A stretch of DNA of 64,000 bases from Ferranicluibacter quercicola. Lineage in GTDB: Bacteria > Pseudomonadota > Alphaproteobacteria > Rhizobiales > Rhizobiaceae. Positions 50,726 through 59,586 of the stretch are shown here, piece after piece (within the stretch, counting starts at the first letter, position 1; the number at the start of each line of letters is the position of its first letter). A program made the translations under genes and the position numbers. A model generated the notes under the pieces. The model made no database searches. It had not been told where the DNA came from and was given only the letters and a program-made list of their open reading frames with translations. The stretch spans positions 282,871 through 346,870 of the forward strand of contig NZ_JAJOZR010000005.1 in the NCBI RefSeq assembly GCF_021168455.1, read 5' to 3'.

Positions 50726-52105
50726 TCAGGGAAGCGGAACCCGGATCAGGCAGCGGATGCCGTGGTCGAGAAACTGCAGCTCGGTTGTCGCGTTCAGCTG
50801 ATAGGGCAGCGCCCGCTCGATGAGTTCGCGGCCGTAGCCCTTGCGGCGGGGCGCGTCATCCCCCGGCATGTTCACGCCCTCCTCCCGCCATTCCAGGAGC
50901 ACGGCCCGTTCGCCTGCCGCGTCTTCGAGCGTCCAGGAAATCCGCAACACGCCTGTCTCCTGGCTGAGTGCCCCGTATTTGATGGCATTGGTCGCAAGCT
51001 CGTGCAGGGCAAGCCCGAGCGCCTGCACGCCGGGCGTCGGCACCGTGACCGGCGGCCCCTCCGCATGAACGGCCTCCATGCGGGACGCGGTACCATGCGC
51101 CCGCAATTCGCCCTCGATCAGGTCCTGCAGCGAAATGGTGTCCGCAGCCCGCGCGGCAATCCCCTGAACGCGGCTGAGGGCCCGCAACCGGCTTGAAAAT
51201 TCGGCGCCGAAACTTTCCAGCGACGAACTGCTGCGCAGCGTCTGGCTGGCGACCGACTGGACGACGGCGAGAAGATTGCGCGTGCGATGCTGAAGCTCGG
51301 CCACCAGCACGTCCTGCCGATCCTTCATCGCGCGCAAGGCGTGAATGTCGGTCATGGTGCCGATCCAGTCGCCCGTCGACTCGCCGAACGCGCTGAGCAC
51401 CGGCAGCGCCCGCGTCTGGTGCCAGCGATAGGCGCCGTCGGAGGCGCGGCGAATGCGGTGTTCGACATAGCATTCGCCCGTCCCGGCTGCCGCCTGCCAG
51501 GCCGAAAGCGTCGCGGCGCGATCGTCCGGATGCACCGCATTCAGCCAGCCGAGCCCGAGGCTCTGCGGCTGGTCGAGGCCGGAATAGTCCACCCATTGCG
51601 GGCTACCCCAGAGGCGCGACCCGTCTGCGAGGCACCGGAAGACGAGCTGCGGGATCGTGGTGGCGAGCAGCCGGAATCGCTCCTCGTTCTCCATCAGCCT
51701 CTGACCGGCCAGATGCGCTTCCGTTCTGTCGCGCAGGATCCTGACGAAGCCCGACCCGTCGCTGAGCGGCATGGTCAGCCCGGATGCCCAGAAGCGCGTC
51801 CCGTCCTTGCGCATCTGCCAGCGCTCGTCCTCCGCGCGGCCATGGGCCGTGGCTTCCGCGCGCTCCAGCGCGGGTACGCCCGCCGCCCGGTCCTCCGGCG
51901 TGAAGATCACCTCGCCCGACTGTCCGAGAATATCGGCTTCCGTAAAGCCCAGCACGCGCTCGGCACCGGTGTTCCAGCTCGTCACGCGCCCCTCCGGGTC
52001 GAGCGAGAAGATCGCGAAATCGACGGCGCTTTCGAAGACGACCCGCAGCAGGTCGTCGCTTTTCGGTGCCAGGAGCGGAGATGGAGGCGTGTCATGAGAG
52101 ATCAT
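50726..52105 (-). CDS. PAS-domain HWE-family sensor histidine kinase
   Basis: 459 residues, soluble. Two PAS domains (about 15-130: FESAVDFAIFSLDPEGRVTSWNTGAERVLGFTEADILGQSG; and about 140-255: WVDYSGLDQPQSLGLGWLNAVHPDDRA) precede an HWE kinase core with His273 in ELQHRTRNLLAVVQSVASQT, the ATP-binding ALHELATNAIKYGALS, and LEWREEGV (the W-x-E motif that names the family). HWE kinases are frequent in rhizobia and often sense light or redox through PAS/LOV; the first PAS here has no conserved LOV cysteine motif NCRFLQ. Pairs with the receiver at 52134, 28 bp upstream. Confidence 0.88.
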   Translation of the reverse strand: MISHDTPPSPLLAPKSDDLLRVVFESAVDFAIFSLDPEGRVTSWNTGAERVLGFTEADILGQSGEVIFTPEDRAAGVPALERAEATAHGRAEDERWQMRKDGTRFWASGLTMPLSDGSGFVRILRDRTEAHLAGQRLMENEERFRLLATTIPQLVFRCLADGSRLWGSPQWVDYSGLDQPQSLGLGWLNAVHPDDRAATLSAWQAAAGTGECYVEHRIRRASDGAYRWHQTRALPVLSAFGESTGDWIGTMTDIHALRAMKDRQDVLVAELQHRTRNLLAVVQSVASQTLRSSSSLESFGAEFSSRLRALSRVQGIAARAADTISLQDLIEGELRAHGTASRMEAVHAEGPPVTVPTPGVQALGLALHELATNAIKYGALSQETGVLRISWTLEDAAGERAVLLEWREEGVNMPGDDAPRRKGYGRELIERALPYQLNATTELQFLDHGIRCLIRVPLP

Positions 52106-52133
52106 GGCCCGTATCCTCTGTCTGTGAGCCGAT

Positions 52134-52502
52134 CTACAAACGGCTCAGGAGGTGCAGCAATTCATCGGGATCGGCCGGTTTCTGAAGGAAGGGCGCCTCG
52201 CGGAAGCGTTCCGGCAGATCGCCCCGGTCATAGGCCGTCAGGAAGGCGAAGGGCACGTTTCGCAGCGACAAGGCATCGGCCACCGGATAGACCTCCGCGC
52301 CGCGCAGATGAATGTCGAGAACGGCCGCATCGATCTGCTCGGCTTCGTCCACCAGCTTGAGGGCACCCTCGAGGCTCGACACCGGCCCGATGACATCGGC
52401 CCCGGCCCGGCCCAGCACGTCCAGAATATCCGCCGCCACCAGATACTCGTCCTCCACGACGAGAAAGACCTTGTCGAAAATGTCGGCTTCCTCACTCACC
52501 AC
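52134..52502 (-). CDS. Single-domain response regulator (receiver)
   Basis: 122 residues, GTG start (two GTG codons in a row) after GAGGAAC. A CheY-like receiver: VVEDEYLVAADI, phospho-acceptor Asp63 in AVLDIHLRG, conserved Thr in FLTAYD and Lys in FLQKPADPDEL. No output domain. It precedes the HWE kinase in the same operon and is its likely partner; downstream target unknown. Confidence 0.9.
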   Translation of the reverse strand: MVSEEADIFDKVFLVVEDEYLVAADILDVLGRAGADVIGPVSSLEGALKLVDEAEQIDAAVLDIHLRGAEVYPVADALSLRNVPFAFLTAYDRGDLPERFREAPFLQKPADPDELLHLLSRL

Positions 52503-52869
52503 CCGTTCCTCGTCATTCTGTCGTTTCCTCCATGTGCCGGTTCTGGTGGCCGCTCGTTCGGAGCGGGCACCCGGCTTCGGTCAAACTCCCGAACCCGCAT
52601 CGCGCTGTTCGGTTCCGCGGAAATCGCGAGAGACCAAATCGCCTCTCCGGCGCAGGATCGCGCGCGACTCCGGCGGTCCCGTATCCCAAGTGTTTGCGGC
52701 GCAAAGGCGACACGCCGCAAAGTCGTTCCTGCGCATATGTGCATTCATGGCCGGAATGGATAGGTCCATGCGGTTTTCGGGGCCTAATCCTCCCGCCCCG
52801 GGCGCCTACCTGCCTCATGCCGCACCGTCCTCCCGCCATCCGGTGCGGCCACATCGACAGGAGGTTCCC
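52503..52869. other. Intergenic region between receiver and CMD-cupin genes
   Basis: About 370 bp between divergent genes. GC-rich, no RNA gene or convincing ORF seen; presumably contains both promoters. Confidence 0.4.
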
Positions 52870-54087
52870 TTGAAGACCATCGCCACCACCATCGCCCTTT
52901 CGGCCCTCGCCACCACCGGCGTCGGGGCCGAGGAAAACCGGCGGACCCGTGTCGCACCCGCCGCCGTCTACGATGTCGCGCCGGGCCTCGGCCATTTTAC
53001 CGATGACGTGCTTTTCGGCGACGTCTGGCGTCGCCCGCAGCTTGCGGCCCGGGACCGCAGCCTCGTCACCGTCGCCGCGCTGGTCGCCACCGGCAAGTCC
53101 GCGCAGATCGGCAGTCATGTCGGCCGCGCGCTCGACAACGGCGTCGAGCCGCGCGAGATCGGCGAATTGATCACCCACCTCGCCTTCTATACGGGATGGC
53201 CGAATGCCATCTCCGCCGCCACCGAAGCAAAGACCGTCTTCGAGGCCCGCAACATCGCGCCGGTCGGCGAAAGCGACGCCGCCCGCATCGAGCACGATGC
53301 GGGCGCCGAGGCCGCACGCCGGCGGACGGTGGACGCCACGGTCGCGCCGACGGCACCGGCCCTTGCCGCGCTGACGAACGACGTTCTCTTCGGCGATCTG
53401 TGGCAACGACCGGACCTCCGCCCCCGCGACAGAAGCCTCGTCACCATGGCCGCGCTCATTGCCATCGGACAGCCCGAACAGTTGCCATTTCATGCCAACC
53501 GGGCCATGGACAACGGGTTGACGGAGACGGAAGCTGCGGAGGTTCTGACCCATCTCGGTTTTTACGCCGGCTGGCCCCGGGCCATGTCGGCCGTTCCCGT
53601 CCTGGAGCGCGTGCTTGCCACCCGCCATGAAAAGAAAGCCGAAGCCATGTCTGAAAGATCCGAGTCCGAAAACGCCGATATCACCCTGACGCGAGCCGGC
53701 TCCGCCGCCACGGGCGGTCCCGAAGCGTACTTTACCGGCAATGTCGAGATTTCGACCCCGTACAAGAGCACCGCCCCGGCCCGCATCGGCGGCGCCACCG
53801 TCTCCTTTCCCGCCGGTACGCGCACGGCGTGGCACACCCATCCGCTCGGGCAGACGCTCTATATCGTCTCCGGCAAGGGATGGGTGCAGAAGGAAGGGGG
53901 CCCGCGCGAAGCCTTCGGTCCGGGAGACGTGGTCTGGATTCCCCCGCTGGTCAAGCACTGGCACGGCGCGGCCGTCGACACGCCCATGGTCCACTTCGCT
54001 GTCGCCGAAGCTCTCGACGGCAGCGCCGTGACATGGCTCGACAAGGTAACGGACGCGCAATACGCCGGCGACGCCACGGTCGACTGA
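52870..54087 (+). CDS. Secreted fusion of two carboxymuconolactone-decarboxylase-like domains and a cupin
   Basis: 405 residues. TTG start with a perfect AGGAGG site; signal peptide MKTIATTIALSALATTGVGAE. Two CMD domains repeat (VLFGDVWRRPQLAARDRSLVTVAALVATGKSAQIGSHVGRALDNGVEPREIGELITHLAFYTGWPNA at about 48-114, and again at about 175-250); neither has the AhpD CxxC. A cupin follows at about 300-385 (TRTAWHTHPLGQTLYIVSGKGWVQ, with HxH and GDVVWIPPLVKHWH metal-binding residues). In other genomes the two families are often separate; a periplasmic CMD-CMD-cupin protein is notable. Function unknown, perhaps oxidoreductase or detoxification. Confidence 0.82.
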   Translation: MKTIATTIALSALATTGVGAEENRRTRVAPAAVYDVAPGLGHFTDDVLFGDVWRRPQLAARDRSLVTVAALVATGKSAQIGSHVGRALDNGVEPREIGELITHLAFYTGWPNAISAATEAKTVFEARNIAPVGESDAARIEHDAGAEAARRRTVDATVAPTAPALAALTNDVLFGDLWQRPDLRPRDRSLVTMAALIAIGQPEQLPFHANRAMDNGLTETEAAEVLTHLGFYAGWPRAMSAVPVLERVLATRHEKKAEAMSERSESENADITLTRAGSAATGGPEAYFTGNVEISTPYKSTAPARIGGATVSFPAGTRTAWHTHPLGQTLYIVSGKGWVQKEGGPREAFGPGDVVWIPPLVKHWHGAAVDTPMVHFAVAEALDGSAVTWLDKVTDAQYAGDATVD

Positions 54088-54253
54088 ACGATTCTCCGCC
54101 TCTCGGGATCGTATGAACGCGATCCTGAGAGGTGGAACCCAAGGCCCGGCGGGTGTCGGGGCAGAGGACCTTTTCGCGATGCGAAAAGTCCAAGGCCTGC
54201 GGGGTGCCGTATGCTACACCGGACCCCAACGTCATTCTCATATCCGGAACCGC

Positions 54254-55372
54254 ATGTTTCATCTCATCTTCGGACTCCCCTGGCTGGTCGTCCTCGTCCG
54301 GTTCATCCAGCCGCTGCCGTGGCTCTGGTCCGTCAAGGCGCTGCTGGCGATCGTCCTGCTGCTCGCCTCGCAATACCATTTCGTCAGCCGCCTCTCCTCG
54401 GGCTCCGTCTTTTCGCCGGAGTTCCCGCGCTGGCTGGTGATCGGCTTCAACCTGCTCTTCGGCGCCATCGCCCTCTTGGCGGTCCTGCAGATCGCGCTCG
54501 ATCTGGTGTCGCTGCTAATTGCCCTCTTCAAAGGCCGGCTCATCACGGTTCCCCCGGGCATTCGCTATGCCATGAGCGCAACGGCACTGGCTGCGGCCGC
54601 CCTCGGCGTCTCGCAGGCCGTCCGTGTTCCCCCGCTGAGATCGATCGAGATCGCCATCCCCAACCTGCCGCCATCCTTTGAAGGATACCGGATGCTGCAG
54701 CTGACCGACATGCATATCAGCCGGCTCTTCCCGCAAGCCTGGGCGCAGGCCGTCGTCGAGACATCCAATGCGCTTGCGCCCGACGTGATCGTCATCACCG
54801 GCGACCTGATCGACGGCAGCCTGGCGGATCGGCGGGCCGATGTCGCGCCGCTCGCAAGCTTGAGCGCCCGCGACGGCGTGATCGCCATTCCCGGCAATCA
54901 CGAGTATTTCTTCGGCTATGCCGAATGGATGGCGCATTTCGCCGCGCTCGGCATGACGGTGCTCGAGAACCAGCACGTCACCGTGACGCGGGACGATGCC
55001 GCGATCACCATTGCGGGCGTCACCGACCTTTCCGCGAGCGCCCACGGCCAGTCCGGCCCCGATCTTGCCAAGGCGCTCGACGGCGCGCCGGCAGACGCGC
55101 CCATCATCCTTCTCGATCACCAGCCGCGCGAAGCGGCACGCGCCGCTGCCGCCGGCGTTGCCCTGCAGCTGTCGGGCCACACGCATGGCGGCCTGATCCT
55201 CGGCCTCGACCGTCTCTTCGCAAAGCCGAACAACGGCTTCGTCTCCGGCCTCTACACCGTCGGCGGCCTGCAGCTCTACGTTAACAACGGGACAGGCCTC
55301 TGGCCCGGCTTCGCACTGCGCCTCGGGCGCCCCTCCGAGCTCACGGTCATCACCTTCCGGCGGAAGATGTAG
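54254..55372 (+). CDS. Membrane-anchored metallophosphoesterase
   Basis: 372 residues. Three to four hydrophobic segments (residues 1-25, 27-50, 60-95, 105-120) precede a calcineurin-like phosphoesterase domain with its motifs LTDMHISR (D-x-H), VITGDLIDG (GD), IPGNHEYF (GNH-E), LLDHQPREA and LSGHTHGGL (GHxH). The active site probably faces the periplasm, as in YkuE/YaeI-type proteins that act on lipids or nucleotides. Monocistronic. Confidence 0.88.
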   Translation: MFHLIFGLPWLVVLVRFIQPLPWLWSVKALLAIVLLLASQYHFVSRLSSGSVFSPEFPRWLVIGFNLLFGAIALLAVLQIALDLVSLLIALFKGRLITVPPGIRYAMSATALAAAALGVSQAVRVPPLRSIEIAIPNLPPSFEGYRMLQLTDMHISRLFPQAWAQAVVETSNALAPDVIVITGDLIDGSLADRRADVAPLASLSARDGVIAIPGNHEYFFGYAEWMAHFAALGMTVLENQHVTVTRDDAAITIAGVTDLSASAHGQSGPDLAKALDGAPADAPIILLDHQPREAARAAAAGVALQLSGHTHGGLILGLDRLFAKPNNGFVSGLYTVGGLQLYVNNGTGLWPGFALRLGRPSELTVITFRRKM

Positions 55373-55379
55373 CGCAGCC

Positions 55380-56579
55380 TCAGCCCCGTGCCCGAAGCGC
55401 CGCGGTCAGCGGCAAGCGCGTGGCCATGAAAGCCGGGACGAGGCCGCCGAGAGCACCGATCGCAAGGCCGAGCAGGCCGGCGACGGTGGCGACATCGGAT
55501 GTCACCGACAGCTGGAAGGCCAGCCGGGCATTGTTGGCCCCGATCGTGCTCGCCTGCCAGCCATTGAACCCGAGCCAGGAGACGACGAGCCCCAGAACGA
55601 CGCCGGCCGCGGCAAGGCACAGGGCCTCCACCCACGTTCCGACGAAAGCCGCAAACCGCTGGAACCCCAGCGCGCGGACCGTGGCGATCTCCACCGTCCT
55701 GTCGGACACGGAACTCATCATGGTGTTCAGCGCCCCGGCCGTCGCGCCGATGGCCATCAGGAGCGCCAGCGGCCAGGCAAACAGCCGGATGAGCAGCGCC
55801 GTGCGGCCGGACTGGGCGGCATAGAGATCCGCCTCCGTCATCGCCACGAGAGGCACGGTGCCGAGCGTCGAAAGCCGGGCCTGCAAGCGCGCCAGGCCCT
55901 CCGGCTCCATCAGCCGCAAACGCAGGCTCTGCACCGCGTTCTCTCGGTCGAAGCCCGCGCGCACCGCATCGAGATCGGCCCAGATCTCGGACTCGAACGC
56001 GCTGCCATGGGCAGAAAACCGCCCGACGACCCTCCAGTCGATTGCGCCGAGACGCACGCTTTGGCCGACCGTGAACCCGAGCGTCGCGGCAAGCTGGTCA
56101 CCCACGACGATCTCCCGCGCGCCCGGCGAGAAGAGCCGCCCCTCCGACAATGCGATCCGATCGCGCATGGAGGCACCGGCGGCATCCATGCCGCGGACCG
56201 CGACGGTGCGAACCGCACCGGCGCCGGCCACATCTACATCGACGGCGACGACCACCTCCCGTGACGAGACGAGCCGCTGCCTGTCGTCGCGCATCACGCC
56301 GATATCCTCCGTCGTCGCTTCCAGCGATCGAATGATGTCGGGCGGAAGATCCGAGCCTTTCTCCTGCTGCGCGCCACCGCCGAGAACGACCGCGACCATC
56401 GGCGAGCCCGCCCCGGAAAGGGCCGTCTCGAAGCCCTTGGCGAGAGCGAGAAAGCCCGCAAGCACGCAAACCACCAGGGCGATGGACAAGGCCATCGACA
56501 GGGAAATGGCAAGGCGGCGCGGCAGGCTGAGGAGATTGACCCGGACCATGATGCCGGTCTGTCGCAGAAGTGTGGACAT
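55380..56579 (-). CDS. FtsX-like ABC permease of MacB-type exporter (second permease)
   Basis: 399 residues: an N-terminal membrane helix (about 20-45), a large periplasmic domain (about 45-260) and three C-terminal helices with the FtsX motif SDRTVEIATVRALGFQRFAAFVGTWVEALCLAA. Start codon is 5 bp after the stop of the preceding permease gene. Only one ATPase gene is present for the two permeases, suggesting a heterodimer. Confidence 0.88.
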   Translation of the reverse strand: MSTLLRQTGIMVRVNLLSLPRRLAISLSMALSIALVVCVLAGFLALAKGFETALSGAGSPMVAVVLGGGAQQEKGSDLPPDIIRSLEATTEDIGVMRDDRQRLVSSREVVVAVDVDVAGAGAVRTVAVRGMDAAGASMRDRIALSEGRLFSPGAREIVVGDQLAATLGFTVGQSVRLGAIDWRVVGRFSAHGSAFESEIWADLDAVRAGFDRENAVQSLRLRLMEPEGLARLQARLSTLGTVPLVAMTEADLYAAQSGRTALLIRLFAWPLALLMAIGATAGALNTMMSSVSDRTVEIATVRALGFQRFAAFVGTWVEALCLAAAGVVLGLVVSWLGFNGWQASTIGANNARLAFQLSVTSDVATVAGLLGLAIGALGGLVPAFMATRLPLTAALRARG

Positions 56580-56584
56580 GAGGA

Positions 56585-57730
56585 TCACCGTGTTCTGAAG
56601 GCGTTGATGACGGGAATGCGCAGCGCCGCGATGGCCGGAAGCGCACCGGTCGCAAGAGCGAGGGCGATCATGATCGCCACGCCTCTGACGAGCACCGCGG
56701 GCGAAAACACGAGCCCAAGTTCCGGGCCGGCCATCTGGCTGGCCAGCCATGCGAGGATGAGCCCCACACCTCCGCCCAGCAGAAAGATGAAGCCCGTCTC
56801 CACGAGGAGAAGGATGACGAGTTGGGAGCCGGAAAAACCCAGCGTTTTCAGGACGCCGATTTCGAAGGTCCGCTCCCGAATGGCGAAGATCATCGTGTTG
56901 ACGACGATCATCAGCAGCGTGACGAAGGCCGCGCCCACCACGAGGTTCACGATGAGGCCGACATCGGCATATTGCCGCAGGAAGGCTTCGAGGAACTGCT
57001 TTTCCGACTGGGTGCGCGTGGGGCTGGCGGAATTGGCGAACCGCGCATCGATGCGGGCGGCAAGCACCGCCGGCGACACCTGTGCGGAGGGCCGCACCAC
57101 GAAAGCATCGACCGTGTCGCGTCCACGGGCACGCGCGGCATTCACATAATCATAGCGCGCGATCATGAAATAGGTGTCGGTGGAGGCCGTCTCGCCCTCG
57201 AAGATGCCCGCGATCTCGAACCGCCAGTCACGGCCGCCTTCCTGCCTGGCGACGTCGAACGCCGTGACCGTGACCCGCTGCCCGACCGTCCATCCTTGCG
57301 CATCCGCAAGCGCCCGCCCGACCAACACCCTGTCGCGCGCCATGTCCACGGCCGAGAGAAGCGCCGGCGTCAGCCCGAGGCCTTTGCCGTTGACGTCCAT
57401 CAGCCGCGCCATGTCGGCCGCACTCACCGCCACGACATTTTTCTCGACGTCCACGAAGCCGCGCAATCGCGTGACATAGGCGACCCCCGCGACATCGGGA
57501 ATGGCGGCCAGAGGCGAGAGGGCAGCCATCGGCAGAGCCTGCATCCGCCCGCCGGCGCTCGTCGTCACGCCGAGAATGTCCTCGCTTGCCGCCGATGCGC
57601 CCTGCGTCCCGGCGAGAAAGCTCGTCGTCAAGCCATAGATCAGAAATGCCGTGGCGATGCAGACCATGAGGAGCACGGCGCGCAGCGGTTTGCGGAAGGC
57701 GTTTCGTCGTGCAAGATCGAGAAAGGTCAT
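56585..57730 (-). CDS. FtsX-like ABC permease of MacB-type exporter (first permease)
   Basis: 381 residues with the same 1+3 helix layout: helix about 15-40, periplasmic part, and a C-terminal FtsX domain with NTMIFAIRERTFEIGVLKTLGFSGSQLVILLLVETGFIFLLGG. Overlaps the ATPase gene by 4 bp. Proteins with this fold move substrates from the periplasm or inner membrane outward by mechanotransmission. Confidence 0.88.
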   Translation of the reverse strand: MTFLDLARRNAFRKPLRAVLLMVCIATAFLIYGLTTSFLAGTQGASAASEDILGVTTSAGGRMQALPMAALSPLAAIPDVAGVAYVTRLRGFVDVEKNVVAVSAADMARLMDVNGKGLGLTPALLSAVDMARDRVLVGRALADAQGWTVGQRVTVTAFDVARQEGGRDWRFEIAGIFEGETASTDTYFMIARYDYVNAARARGRDTVDAFVVRPSAQVSPAVLAARIDARFANSASPTRTQSEKQFLEAFLRQYADVGLIVNLVVGAAFVTLLMIVVNTMIFAIRERTFEIGVLKTLGFSGSQLVILLLVETGFIFLLGGGVGLILAWLASQMAGPELGLVFSPAVLVRGVAIMIALALATGALPAIAALRIPVINAFRTR

Positions 57731-58431
57731 GCGACAACCCTCGCGTCTTCGACGAAGGCGCCCTTGTCCAGATGCAGGGTCCGCTTTGCACGACGCGCCG
57801 CCTGCGGATCGTGCGTCACCATCACGATCGTCTTGCCCAGCACCTGATTGAGCGTCTGCAACATCTCCAGCACATCATCGGCAGAGGCGCGATCCAGATC
57901 CCCGGTCGGTTCGTCGCAGAGCAGCAAGCCCGGATCGGCGACGATGGCACGGGCAATGCCGACCCGCTGCTGCTGCCCGCCCGACATCATGCCGGGATAG
58001 TGCCGCTCGCGTCCGGAGAGCCCGACGAGATCGAGCACGCGCGCCACACGCACACGCCGCTCACGCGCCGACAACGGCTTCAAGAGGAGCGGCAGCTCGA
58101 CATTCTCGGCGGCGTTCAGCATGGGCAGCAGATTATAGAACTGGAAGACGATGCCCATATGATGCGCCCGCCAGGACCCGCGCGCCGCCTCGCCCATCTG
58201 GTCGAGGCTATGCGTGCCGATGCGCACGCGCCCGGCATCCGGCCGGTCGATCCCGGCCAGCAGGTTGAGAAGCGTCGATTTGCCCGAACCCGAAGGCCCC
58301 ATGACGGCCACGAAGTCCCCCTTGGGGATGGCAAGGTCGAGGCCGGAGAAGATCGGGATCGTCTGCCCCCCGATGCGATAGGCTTTGCTGACGCCCTCAA
58401 GCTGGATGTCGATGTCCTGCGCTTCGGTCAT
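57727..58431 (-). CDS. ABC exporter ATPase (MacB/LolD-like)
   Basis: 234 residues: Walker A MGPSGSGKST, IGTHSLDQMGEAARGSWRAHHMGIVFQFYNLLPML Q-loop region (typical of LolD/MacB type), signature MSGGQQQR, Walker B LLLCDEPTGDLD and H-loop VTHDPQ. Starts overlapping the adaptor gene by 4 bp. It drives the two FtsX-like permeases. Confidence 0.9.
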   Translation of the reverse strand: MTEAQDIDIQLEGVSKAYRIGGQTIPIFSGLDLAIPKGDFVAVMGPSGSGKSTLLNLLAGIDRPDAGRVRIGTHSLDQMGEAARGSWRAHHMGIVFQFYNLLPMLNAAENVELPLLLKPLSARERRVRVARVLDLVGLSGRERHYPGMMSGGQQQRVGIARAIVADPGLLLCDEPTGDLDRASADDVLEMLQTLNQVLGKTIVMVTHDPQAARRAKRTLHLDKGAFVEDARVVA

Positions 58432-59528
58432 TGCGCGATGTCTCCTGTCGTGGTGATGGGAATGCGAATGCGCGCCGCCATGTTGGGCCGCAGGCCTTTC
58501 GGCGGATCGACGAGATCGAGGCGAAGCGTCACCGTCCCCTTCTCGGCCGAGGCCACCGGCGCAAGGCGCCGGATCGCGACCCGGAAGGGTTGCTCCGGGA
58601 AGGCATCGAGCACCGCCTCGCCGCCGAGCCCCTGCGTCAGCGTCGCGATCGTCGCCTCCGCCACGTCCGCATCGATCGCCAGGCGGTCCATGTCGGTCAG
58701 CGTCAGCAGGCTCTGGTCTTCGCGAACGCTGTCGGCACGGGCAAGAACCGTATCCCCGACATGCACGGAGAGGCCCGTCACCATTCCGGCAAACGGGGCG
58801 GAAACCGTCTGCTCGTCGAGGCGATCCCGCGCCATGCGAAGCGCAATATCGGCACTCTCGACGGCTTGCCGCGCCTGTGCCGCGGCATTCTCGGCCTGTT
58901 GCTGCCGAAGACGGGCGAGCTCGAGCGCCTGCTTCGAAACCGCATCGCTGACGAACAGGCGCTCCATGCGGTCGCGCTCCGTTTCGGACTGGAGAAGGTC
59001 GATGCGCCGCGCGACCTCCTGCAGTCCCGCGGCGGCCTTGCCGGCCTGCGCCTGCTCCAGCCCGAAGCGGGCATCGCGATCCTCCAGCACGACGAGGGCC
59101 TGCCCCCGCACCACCACATCGCCTGCCGTCACCGCGACGGCGACGACGCGGCCCTCATATTTGGAGTAAACGCGCGTGCCCTGCTCCGGAATGACGAAGC
59201 CCGATCCGGTGATCTCCCGCGCAGGCGACGGTGCGACCGGTGGCGCAACATGCCCGGCAGCCACACCCGGAGCGATATGCCCGAGCGCACCGGTCTCGCC
59301 CGGCGGGTGCACAGGCTGGTTTGCCATCCAGGACGGCACCCAGCCGGGTGCCAAAATCGCCGTGCCACCAAGACCCGCCGCGAGGACCAGCAGGCCTGAA
59401 GCCAGAACGGACCGTCGCGAAAGCCCTCGCGGTGGGAGATGAGCCGGTACGGGCTCGAAGGAAAGCGAGCCGAGCGTCTCGGCAAGCGACAGAGCGTGTC
59501 GTGGGGGATGGTCGATATGATGGTTCAT
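58428..59528 (-). CDS. HlyD/MacA-type periplasmic adaptor
   Basis: 366 residues. A 40-residue cytoplasmic start, a membrane anchor (about 42-62: LASGLLVLAAGLGGTAILAPGW) then a biotinyl-lipoyl-like hairpin (VAVTAGDVVVRGQALVVLEDRDARF), a coiled coil (about 160-235), the lipoyl second half TVSAPFAGMVTGLSVHVGDTV and a barrel region ending KGTVTLRLDLVDPPKGLRPNMAARIRIPI. Such adaptors link MacB-type permeases to an outer-membrane channel. No outer-membrane gene is present. Confidence 0.85.
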   Translation of the reverse strand: MNHHIDHPPRHALSLAETLGSLSFEPVPAHLPPRGLSRRSVLASGLLVLAAGLGGTAILAPGWVPSWMANQPVHPPGETGALGHIAPGVAAGHVAPPVAPSPAREITGSGFVIPEQGTRVYSKYEGRVVAVAVTAGDVVVRGQALVVLEDRDARFGLEQAQAGKAAAGLQEVARRIDLLQSETERDRMERLFVSDAVSKQALELARLRQQQAENAAAQARQAVESADIALRMARDRLDEQTVSAPFAGMVTGLSVHVGDTVLARADSVREDQSLLTLTDMDRLAIDADVAEATIATLTQGLGGEAVLDAFPEQPFRVAIRRLAPVASAEKGTVTLRLDLVDPPKGLRPNMAARIRIPITTTGDIAQ

Positions 59529-59586
59529 GCCGCCAGTCTGGACCGCTGCCGGCCCTTTGGAGACCGGAAACAGGATCGAGACCGTG

